Below, in pieces: positions 6,063 to 10,989 of a stretch of DNA of 10,989 nt (position 1 is its first letter; each line of letters begins with the position of its first letter). The DNA lies in the NCBI GenBank assembly GCA_043818215.1, contig JBDRGC010000105.1, positions 1 through 10,989 on the forward strand. The letters are read 5' to 3'. The notes under the pieces are model-generated. The model was not told where the DNA came from, searched no databases, and saw only the letters and a list, made by a program, of their open reading frames with translations. The DNA is from JBDRGC01 sp043818215. GTDB taxonomy: Bacteria; Chloroflexota; Anaerolineae; Anaerolineales; UBA11858. A program made the position numbers and the translations under genes.

Positions 6063-7211
6063 ATGAACTCGCGTGAAAGGGTGTTACGGACACTAAACCA
6101 CCAGGAGCCAGACCGGGTACCCTTTGACCTGGGCGGTACGGGTCTCAGTACCATCCACATTACTGCCTATAAGAACTTGCGCAGGTATTTGGATATGCCC
6201 AAGACCCAAGTACGTATTGGGCATGTAGCTGAACAACTGGCTGTGGTGGATGAAGACCTTGCTGCACAATTAGAGGTCGATGTCAGACCTGTGATGCCAG
6301 GGCTTTCGTCCGAGTTTGAATATGTCTTTCAGGACGAAGGCGCATACGAGGCCTACACCGATGAATGGGGCATCGGCTGGCACATGCCCAATGATGGCGG
6401 GTTCTACTACGATATGTACCATCACCCACTGGCTGACACCGATATGCTGGATGGTTTTAAATCCTATCTCTTCCCCGACCCATTGGACGACGGACGTTTT
6501 GACACCTTGCGATCTCAAGCAGAGGCTGCTGTAGCGCAGGGCAAAGCTGTCGTTTTGGCGGGGCCGTGTGCCGGAATCTCCGAAGTGTATTCCTGGTTGC
6601 GGGGCTACGAGCAGTATTTTTTAGACCTGGCTATCAACCATGAGTACGTTGCCTGCATGCTCGACCGGCTGGTAGAGTTCAAGTGTGCCTATTGGGAGCG
6701 AGCCTTGCGAGAAATTGGGGATATGGTTGATGTTGTGATCGAAGCCGATGATCTAGCAGGTCAGGAATCGCTTCTGATGTCACCAGAAACTTACCGCAAC
6801 CTGATCAAGCCGCGTCATAAACGTCTCTTCTCCTTTATCAAGGAACAAGCCCCGGTTAAAGTGTTCTATCACTCGTGTGGCGCAATTCGTCCCCTGATTG
6901 GCGATCTCATCGATACGGGTATTGATATTCTTAACCCAGTGCAAATCAGCGCCAAAAATATGGATTTACGCGAGTTGAAAAGGGAATTTGGTCAAGATTT
7001 AGTCTTTTGGGGCGGAGGCGTGGATACACAAAGTGTCTTATGTTGGGGTACTCCTGACGAAGTCCGAGAGGACGTGAAGCGAAACATAGAAGCACTGGCC
7101 CCCGGCGGCGGTTTCGTCTTTGCCGCCGTGCATGACATCCAGGCCGATGTTCCGCCTGAGAATATTCTTGCCGTATGGAAAACATGGCAAGATTACGGTG
7201 TCTACAACTAA
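6063..7211 (+). CDS. Uroporphyrinogen decarboxylase (URO-D)-family protein, MtaA/CmuA-like
   Basis: This is a cytoplasmic TIM-barrel protein of the URO-D superfamily, 382 residues. It opens with MNSRERVLRTLNHQEPDRVP, typical of the methyltransferase-like branch. HSCG (270-273) supplies His270 and Cys272, and Cys327 in SVLCWGTPDEV is a candidate third ligand. His-x-Cys...Cys is the zinc site that activates thiols in MtaA-type corrinoid methyltransferases. GGGVDTQ (317-323) and the final glycine-rich GGGFVFAAVHDIQ are family features. True HemE decarboxylases are usually shorter and sit with heme genes. AGGA lies 5 bases before the ATG. The inositol dehydrogenase starts 15 bases after its stop, so the two are probably co-transcribed. 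Such proteins often occur in sugar clusters with unknown roles. A demethylase for O-methyl inositols is a speculative option; no corrinoid protein is seen nearby. Confidence 0.82.
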   Translation: MNSRERVLRTLNHQEPDRVPFDLGGTGLSTIHITAYKNLRRYLDMPKTQVRIGHVAEQLAVVDEDLAAQLEVDVRPVMPGLSSEFEYVFQDEGAYEAYTDEWGIGWHMPNDGGFYYDMYHHPLADTDMLDGFKSYLFPDPLDDGRFDTLRSQAEAAVAQGKAVVLAGPCAGISEVYSWLRGYEQYFLDLAINHEYVACMLDRLVEFKCAYWERALREIGDMVDVVIEADDLAGQESLLMSPETYRNLIKPRHKRLFSFIKEQAPVKVFYHSCGAIRPLIGDLIDTGIDILNPVQISAKNMDLRELKREFGQDLVFWGGGVDTQSVLCWGTPDEVREDVKRNIEALAPGGGFVFAAVHDIQADVPPENILAVWKTWQDYGVYN

Positions 7212-7226
7212 ACAAGTGAGGCAGCT

Positions 7227-8249
7227 ATGACAAAAAAGATCAACGTAGGGCTCATCGGCGCCGGACGCATCGGGCGCGTACATGCCGAACATCTGGCATA
7301 TCGCATCCCCAATGCCAATCTGGTGGCCGTCTCAGATATTTTTGTAGAGGCGGCCAAGAAGGTGGCAGCCGACTTTCAGATCCCGGCCGCATATCAGGAT
7401 CATCGGCGTATCATGGAGGATACTTCCATCGAAGCCGTCGTCATATGTTCCAGCACCGATACCCATGCCCAGATGATCGAGGAGGCAGCCGCGGTCGGGA
7501 AGCATATTTTCTGCGAGAAACCCATCGATCATGACCTGGGCAAGATCGACCGCGTCCTGGCAGCGGTAGAGCAGGCCAGGGTCAAGCTGCAAGTCGGATT
7601 CAACCGACGCTTCGACCCCAACTTCCGGCGCGTGCGCGAAATCGTGGCCGCGGGGGAGATCGGCGACCCCCACATCCTTCGGATCACTAGCCGCGACCCA
7701 TCGCCGCCTCCCATCGAATACATTAAAGTCTCTGGCGGCATCTTTTTAGATATGAGTATTCACGACTTCGATATGGCCCGTTTCCTGATCGGCCGCGAGG
7801 TCGATGAGATCTATGTGACCGGGGGCGTAATGGTTGACCCGAAGATTGGTGCAGCAGGCGATATCGATACCGCGATTATTACCCTGCACTTCGAGAACGG
7901 CGTGATCGGTACCATCGATAACAGCCGCCAGGCGGTCTATGGCTACGACCAGCGGGTCGAGGTTTTCGGGAGTGGCGGATGTGTTACCGCTGATAATAAT
8001 TTCCCTAACACAACCTTTATCAGCGATGCCCAGCGCATCCACCGGGACCTGCCCCTCAATTTCTTTGTGGAACGTTATATCGAGTCATACATCGTCGAGA
8101 TGAAAGCCTTTGTTCAATGTATTCTGGAAGACAGAACCCCGCCAGTGACTGGCATTGACGGGCGTATTCCGGTTGTGATGGGATACGCAGCGAAAAAATC
8201 TCTCGCAGAAAACCGCCCAGTCAAACTAAGCGAGATCGATAAGACATAA
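7227..8249 (+). CDS. iolG: Inositol 2-dehydrogenase, IolG-type (Gfo/Idh/MocA family)
   Basis: It probably oxidises myo-inositol to scyllo-inosose with NAD, the entry step of inositol breakdown. In 340 residues it shows the Rossmann motif GLIGAGRIG (8-16), Asp37 for NAD, EKP (97-99, catalytic Lys98), and DMSIHDFDMARFL (from 175) with catalytic Asp175 and His179. The stretch LQVGFNRRFDPNF (121-133) followed by ITSRDPSPPPIEY is strongly reminiscent of characterised IolG enzymes, more so than the paralogue at 258. GAGG (7218-7221) sits 5 bases before the ATG. It lies downstream of the URO-D-family gene in an apparent operon and just upstream of IolN- and IolM-like genes, which supports the inositol assignment. 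scyllo- or chiro-inositol activity is possible in addition. Confidence 0.85.
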   Translation: MTKKINVGLIGAGRIGRVHAEHLAYRIPNANLVAVSDIFVEAAKKVAADFQIPAAYQDHRRIMEDTSIEAVVICSSTDTHAQMIEEAAAVGKHIFCEKPIDHDLGKIDRVLAAVEQARVKLQVGFNRRFDPNFRRVREIVAAGEIGDPHILRITSRDPSPPPIEYIKVSGGIFLDMSIHDFDMARFLIGREVDEIYVTGGVMVDPKIGAAGDIDTAIITLHFENGVIGTIDNSRQAVYGYDQRVEVFGSGGCVTADNNFPNTTFISDAQRIHRDLPLNFFVERYIESYIVEMKAFVQCILEDRTPPVTGIDGRIPVVMGYAAKKSLAENRPVKLSEIDKT

Positions 8250-8263
8250 AAACTGATTTTGGT

Positions 8264-8300
8264 GCTTATGTGACCTGACCCGTCACGATTTCTTATAAGC
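8264..8300 (+). terminator. Nested hairpin after iolG, weak terminator or processing site
   Basis: GCTTAT (8264-8269) pairs with ATAAGC (8295-8300), and directly inside it GTGAC (8270-8274) pairs with GTCAC (8282-8286). The structure starts 15 bases after the iolG stop. There is no T-run, so termination would be weak or Rho-dependent. Confidence 0.4.
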
Positions 8301-8301
8301 G

Positions 8302-8321
8302 TTTTGCACACGTGTGCAAAA
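8302..8321. promoter_or_regulatory. 20-bp perfect palindrome, LacI-family-type operator
   Basis: The core TTTGCACACGTGTGCAAA (8303-8320), plus one further T and A on either side, is a perfect 20-base palindrome. A central CG flanked by symmetric half-sites is the normal form of LacI/GalR-family operators. No LacI-family gene is present in the window, so the regulator must lie elsewhere, possibly at the divergent gene on the left edge. Confidence 0.65.
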
Positions 8322-8324
8322 ATA

Positions 8325-8342
8325 TTTACAAACATGTACAAA
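8325..8342. promoter_or_regulatory. Second, degenerate LacI-type operator
   Basis: TTTACAAACATGTACAAA matches the palindrome at 8303-8320 in 14 of 18 positions, and its centre is 22 bp downstream, about two helical turns. The two sites would therefore face the same side of the DNA, favouring cooperative binding by two dimers. Confidence 0.5.
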
Positions 8343-8370
8343 ATCAATTGGGTGTGTTTCATTTCATTTG
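8341..8370 (-). promoter_or_regulatory. Copy B of the 30-bp shared motif (reverse orientation)
   Basis: Read on the minus strand, it matches copy A (152-181) at 27 of 30 positions and copy C (8481-8510) at 23 of 30. It overlaps the end of the second LacI-type site by two bases and forms the left arm of the large inverted repeat that ends with copy C. Confidence 0.55.
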
Positions 8371-8503
8371 AGAGCACCAGACCTGCCAGGTTTTAGGAGA
8401 GATTTTTTGACCGCTCGTGTCTCCTGGATGCCTTGCTCCCCACTTTTACCAACCACCAGCTAAAACCTGGCAGGTCTTTTCAAATCGTTTGAAACACACC
8501 CAA
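8348..8503. repeat. 156-bp imperfect inverted-repeat element with 13-bp ends and an 18-bp inner stem
   Basis: The outer ends TTGGGTGTGTTTC (8348-8360) and GAAACACACCCAA (8491-8503) are perfect inverse copies. Inside, an 18-base arm starting AGACCTGCCAGG (8379-8396) is perfectly inverted at 8460-8477, leaving a 63-base centre. No transposase is encoded and no target duplication is evident. It could be a small non-autonomous (MITE- or REP-like) element or a regulatory structure. The inner arms share GCCAGGTTTT with the repeat at 4523-4595. Confidence 0.55.
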
Positions 8504-8510
8504 ATCAATT
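8481..8510 (+). promoter_or_regulatory. Copy C of the 30-bp shared motif
   Basis: This forward copy ends 10 bases before the Shine-Dalgarno of the iolN-like gene. Its left part lies in a perfect 7-3-7 palindrome, TTTCAAA TCG TTTGAAA (8478-8494), which would suit a dimeric regulator. Copies A and B do not keep this symmetry. Confidence 0.5.
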
Positions 8511-8516
8511 TATCAA
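8489..8516 (+). promoter_or_regulatory. Candidate sigma70-type promoter of the iolN-like gene
   Basis: TTGAAA (8489-8494), a 16-base spacer and TATCAA (8511-8516) resemble -35 and -10 boxes. The -35 box is part of motif copy C and of the 17-bp palindrome, so a bound regulator would block it. The predicted start of transcription, near 8523, would leave only about a dozen leader bases, which is tight for the Shine-Dalgarno at 8521-8527 and lowers confidence. Confidence 0.3.
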
Positions 8517-8534
8517 CTTTAAAGGAGTAACGCT

Positions 8535-9659
8535 ATGTCTGAAAAAAAAATACCCCAAGGATATCTGGCAACCGACGAACCCGATCTGTTCTTCGAGGAC
8601 AATACCGTCGGGCGGCTCAAGAAGGAAGTTTGGGATTCCAGCGACGCCGAGATCGATGCCATTTTGGCTGAATACGGGATCCCCTCACCGGTCGAATGGG
8701 GCAAGCCCGGTTCCTACATCCAGACCACAGTTCGCTGGCAGGTGGAGGAAAATCGCAAGAAGAACGACATCGTTTTTATCCCCATCGGTTGCACCGAGCT
8801 GCACGGCGCCCACCTCCCCAGCGCCTCCGATACCCTGTATGTCAGCCAGATTATAGAAGGAGTGCGCCGCTTCACTGCCAAAAGCGGTGCGCCTTGCAAC
8901 CTGGCATTACCCCCGCTAAACTACGGTGCCCACCCCTACCATCACCTGGGAATGCCCGGCACCGTCATCGTGCGCGAGAATGTGGCCCGAGAACTGCTGA
9001 TCGACGTGATGCTGGGACTGTGGAACGATGGCTTCCGCAAGCAGATCCTCATCAACAACCACGGCCACCTGTGGATGCTCGAATCGGTCATTCAGCAATT
9101 CCAAAAGCGTTACCAACTGCCCGGCATCTTCCGGGTGATCGACTGGCACCGGGCCACGCGCGAGTTCTTCCGCACCACGGAGAAAGGCGGCAAATTCGAT
9201 ACCAACTTCGTCCACGCCGACGAATCGGAAACATCTTTGGGATTGCTGCTGCATCCTGAAATGGTCGATATGGACTACGCTGTGGACACCGAGGGAATCA
9301 GCTATCTGCCGGACGGTCACTTTGACAAGTCGGTGGATCCCTTCAGCCGGCCCAGCCGTTGGTCAGAGGGCGAGGGGCACTTCGCCATCGAAATTGCAGC
9401 CACCCCCGAGGGTGTGGTAGGCAAAGCCACCCACGGTACTGCCGAAAAGGCCAAGAGACCAATGGCGGCCATCCTCAAGTACCTGACTCTGCTCAACGAC
9501 CAGATTCTGGAAGTCTTCCCGGCTGGCACTGTACCACCGGTGGAAGAAGTAACCCTGCGCACCGAAGCCGAGATGGAGCCTTACCTGCGCGAGCCGTTGA
9601 GCGAGGGCTGGAAGACAGTGTATGCCCTGCCAAGTATCGGGCAGAATACATTTGGGTAG
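8535..9659 (+). CDS. iolN: Creatininase-superfamily hydrolase, IolN-like (3-dehydro-scyllo-inosose hydrolase)
   Basis: In Thermotoga, IolN is a creatininase-superfamily enzyme that opens the ring of the diketo-inositol made by IolG and IolM, giving 5-keto-L-gluconate. This 374-residue protein fits that role. The metal-binding plan of the superfamily is visible: GCTELHGAHLP (85-95) with Glu88 and His90, Asp99 in SDTL, NNHGH (174-178), and HADESET (227-233) with Glu230. An N-terminal extension of about 75 residues and a C-terminal tail make it much longer than true creatininases (about 260 residues), as expected for the IolN group. AAAGGAG (8521-8527) lies 7 bases before the ATG. Neighbouring iolG- and iolM-like genes strengthen the call. 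Specificity is inferred from family memory and context, so another ring amidase or hydrolase remains possible. Confidence 0.78.
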   Translation: MSEKKIPQGYLATDEPDLFFEDNTVGRLKKEVWDSSDAEIDAILAEYGIPSPVEWGKPGSYIQTTVRWQVEENRKKNDIVFIPIGCTELHGAHLPSASDTLYVSQIIEGVRRFTAKSGAPCNLALPPLNYGAHPYHHLGMPGTVIVRENVARELLIDVMLGLWNDGFRKQILINNHGHLWMLESVIQQFQKRYQLPGIFRVIDWHRATREFFRTTEKGGKFDTNFVHADESETSLGLLLHPEMVDMDYAVDTEGISYLPDGHFDKSVDPFSRPSRWSEGEGHFAIEIAATPEGVVGKATHGTAEKAKRPMAAILKYLTLLNDQILEVFPAGTVPPVEEVTLRTEAEMEPYLREPLSEGWKTVYALPSIGQNTFG

Positions 9660-9827
9660 TGGGCAGGTAGACAAGGTAGGCAGGTAGACAAGGTATGAAA
9701 GGTAAACAAGGTACACAAGGTATACACGGAATACAAGTTATAACTGTCAAGCGTTCCCTGTATACCGTGTTTACCCTGCCTACCCGGTTTACCGTGTCTA
9801 CCCTGTTTACTTTGCCTACCCGTATAC
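9659..9827. repeat. Inverted array of degenerate 9-base repeats (about 8 units each way)
   Basis: The left half is a run of 9-base units close to GTAGACAAG: 9667-9675, 9676-9683 (8 bases), 9684-9692, 9693-9701, 9702-9710, 9711-9719, 9720-9728 and 9729-9737, with a possible extra unit overlapping the iolN stop. The right half has eight units of the inverse form, close to CCTGTTTAC, from 9757 to 9827. A 19-base centre (9738-9756) separates them. As RNA the two halves could fold into a long, slippery hairpin. It occupies most of the gap between the iolN-like and iolM-like genes. Confidence 0.75.
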
Positions 9828-9870
9828 CAGATTCACCAAACACAAACTAACACCATTCAAGGAGATTGAC

Positions 9871-10989
9871 ATGAACGCAAAAATGAAAGGCGTAACTTTG
9901 GTTGCAGATTGGGATCCTAAACCAGAGTTCGAACTGGGTCCCAAAGATATCGATGGCCGCCAGACTTATTTAGGCAGCCAGGTTTATCGAAATCCTCGGC
10001 TCGAGATCAGGGAATATGATATCCCCACCCCCGGGCCTGAGGAGGTATTGCTGGAGGTCAAGGCCTGCGGAATCTGCGGTTCAGATGTCCACATGGCCCA
10101 GGCCGATGATGATGGCTATATCTACTACCCTGGGCTGACCGGTTTCCCCTGCATCCTGGGGCACGAACTCTCGGGTGTGGTTGTCGAGGCTGGTAAAAAA
10201 GCATTCGACAAGCAGACCAACAAACCTTTCAAGGGCGGTGAACGAGTCACCACCGAGGAGATGTTGTGGTGCGCCAGTTGCAAACCTTGCGCTGATGGGT
10301 ATCCTAACCACTGTGAGCGTTTGGACGAAATCGGATTCAACATCAACGGTGCATTTGCGAAGTACATGGTTTTGCCTGCCCGCACCCTATGGAGCCTGGA
10401 GCCACTGGCTGACATTTATCGAGGCGACGACATTTTCCTGGCTGGAAGTCTGACGGAGCCTACCAGCGTGGCCTATAACGCCGTCATCGAGCGCGGCGGC
10501 GGAATCCGCCCTGGTGATCGGGTTGTCATCCTGGGTGGCGGCCCCATCGGGATCGCGGCCTGCGCAGTCCTTAAACGCGCCGGGGCTTCGATAGTGATCA
10601 TCTCTGAGCCTCAGCCCGAACGTGCCCAATTAGCCCTGAAGATGGGCGCCGATGTCGTCATCAATCCATTCGAAGAAGATTTTACTGACCGCGTTTTAGA
10701 ACTCACCAAGGGTATGGGCGCTGATCTCTTCATGGAGGCCACCGGCTTGCCCGAGATCGTCTACCCCGGGATCGAGAAGGTCATTTGGGATGGTAAAACC
10801 CTCAACAGTACAATCGTTGTGACCGCCCGTGCCGAGGCCAAGATGCCCGTGACCGGGGAGGTCTTGCAGGTCCGCCGGGCCAATATCGTCGGTGCCCAGG
10901 GTCACTCCGGCCACGGCACCTTCCCACGCGTGATCGAGTGCATGGCCAGCGGCATGGATATGACTCCCATGTTCACCAAGAAGATCAGC
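9871..10989 (+). CDS. iolM: Zinc-dependent MDR dehydrogenase, IolM-like (scyllo-inosose 3-dehydrogenase), 3' end missing
   Basis: In the Thermotoga route, IolM oxidises scyllo-inosose at C3 with NAD to a diketo-inositol, the substrate of IolN. The window holds 373 codons with no stop; the end lies beyond the right edge. Medium-chain alcohol dehydrogenase features are clear: catalytic-zinc residues Cys69 in CGICGSDVH, His98-Glu99 in GHE and Glu196; structural-zinc cysteines 134, 137, 140 and 148; and the NAD fold GGGPIG (222-227). Extra segments (about residues 8-40 and 76-92) lengthen it relative to sorbitol or threonine dehydrogenases, which suits the longer IolM group. AAGGAG (9859-9864) lies 6 bases before the ATG. 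Adjacency to the iolN-like gene is the main reason for preferring IolM over a generic threonine/sorbitol dehydrogenase label. Confidence 0.8.
   Translation, partial: MNAKMKGVTLVADWDPKPEFELGPKDIDGRQTYLGSQVYRNPRLEIREYDIPTPGPEEVLLEVKACGICGSDVHMAQADDDGYIYYPGLTGFPCILGHELSGVVVEAGKKAFDKQTNKPFKGGERVTTEEMLWCASCKPCADGYPNHCERLDEIGFNINGAFAKYMVLPARTLWSLEPLADIYRGDDIFLAGSLTEPTSVAYNAVIERGGGIRPGDRVVILGGGPIGIAACAVLKRAGASIVIISEPQPERAQLALKMGADVVINPFEEDFTDRVLELTKGMGADLFMEATGLPEIVYPGIEKVIWDGKTLNSTIVVTARAEAKMPVTGEVLQVRRANIVGAQGHSGHGTFPRVIECMASGMDMTPMFTKKIS

Larger units (their letters stand above)
8250..8534. promoter_or_regulatory. Complex control region upstream of the iolN-like gene
   Basis: This 285-base gap is unusually dense in symmetry. 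In order it holds a nested hairpin (8264-8300), two LacI-like palindromes (8302-8321 and 8325-8342), a reverse copy of the 30-bp motif (8341-8370), an 18-bp inverted repeat (8379-8396 with 8460-8477), a forward copy of the 30-bp motif (8481-8510) and the Shine-Dalgarno AAAGGAG (8521-8527). It suggests that the iolN-like and iolM-like genes have their own regulated promoter rather than relying only on readthrough from iolG. Confidence 0.65.

Noticed and set aside
6063..7211. Annotation as true uroporphyrinogen decarboxylase (HemE) of heme synthesis
   Set aside because: It sits in an inositol cluster, is longer than HemE and shows the HSCG zinc-type motif of the methyltransferase-like branch.
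8696..9259. 187-codon open frame inside the iolN-like gene
   Set aside because: It lies in a second + strand frame of a well-supported gene and has the Arg/Pro/His-rich composition typical of an out-of-frame reading of GC-rich codons.
8535..9659. Annotation as creatininase in creatinine breakdown
   Set aside because: The protein is about 110 residues longer than creatininases and has inositol dehydrogenase genes as neighbours, with no creatinase or sarcosine genes.
9659..9827. CRISPR-like array
   Set aside because: Units are about 9 bases, contiguous and without spacers, and the second half is inverted. CRISPR repeats are longer and separated by unique spacers, and no cas genes are present.
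9493..9843. Minus-strand frame with repeated Ile-Pro-Cys and Leu-Pro units
   Set aside because: The peptide repeat is just the 9-base DNA repeat array read as codons. There is no start signal or conserved domain.
9871..10989. Annotation as L-threonine 3-dehydrogenase
   Set aside because: Zinc motifs are shared by the whole MDR family. The extra segments and linkage to iolG and the iolN-like gene fit IolM better, and no 2-amino-3-ketobutyrate ligase gene is nearby.

Overview
The window looks like part of an inositol (cyclitol) uptake and catabolism locus from an anaerobic or facultative, free-living bacterium. The lipoprotein-anchored sugar-binding protein, the many short inverted-repeat families between genes and the overall gene style suggest Chloroflexota (Anaerolineae-like). 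That placement is inference from general style, with no rRNA or marker gene to support it. All complete genes lie on the + strand. A 32-base stub at the left edge is the start of a divergent gene.

Layout: (1) a divergent gene start (1-32, - strand) and a control region (33-257); (2) a Gfo/Idh/MocA dehydrogenase (258-1271); (3) a CUT2-type sugar ABC transporter: binding lipoprotein (1528-2538), permease (2626-3714) and a single-domain ATPase (3714-4502); (4) a predicted zinc-metallopeptidase-like lipoprotein of unknown role (from 4499) and a universal stress protein (5400-5840); (5) a second catabolic block: a URO-D/MtaA-type methyltransferase-family protein (6063-7211) and an IolG-type inositol 2-dehydrogenase (7227-8249); (6) a complex control region (8250-8534); (7) a creatininase-superfamily protein resembling IolN, 3-dehydro-scyllo-inosose hydrolase (8535-9659), and a zinc-dependent MDR dehydrogenase resembling IolM, scyllo-inosose 3-dehydrogenase (9871 to the right edge, 3' end missing).

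The best working model is the Thermotoga-type inositol route. The ABC system imports inositol. IolG oxidises myo-inositol to scyllo-inosose. IolM oxidises this again to a diketo-inositol, and the IolN-like hydrolase opens the ring to 5-keto-L-gluconate. An epimerase (IolO-like) and hexuronate enzymes would follow, but none is in the window. The second Gfo/Idh/MocA enzyme may feed in another inositol isomer. The URO-D-family protein may act on methylated cyclitols, which is speculative.

The most notable non-coding signals are: a 30-bp motif found three times (152-181; 8341-8370 on the - strand; 8481-8510), upstream of two separate gene blocks; a pair of LacI-type palindromes (8302-8342) spaced about two helical turns apart; and a large inverted array of degenerate 9-base repeats (9659-9827). 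Most gaps between genes carry a different palindromic repeat. No intergenic stretch exceeds 300 bases.
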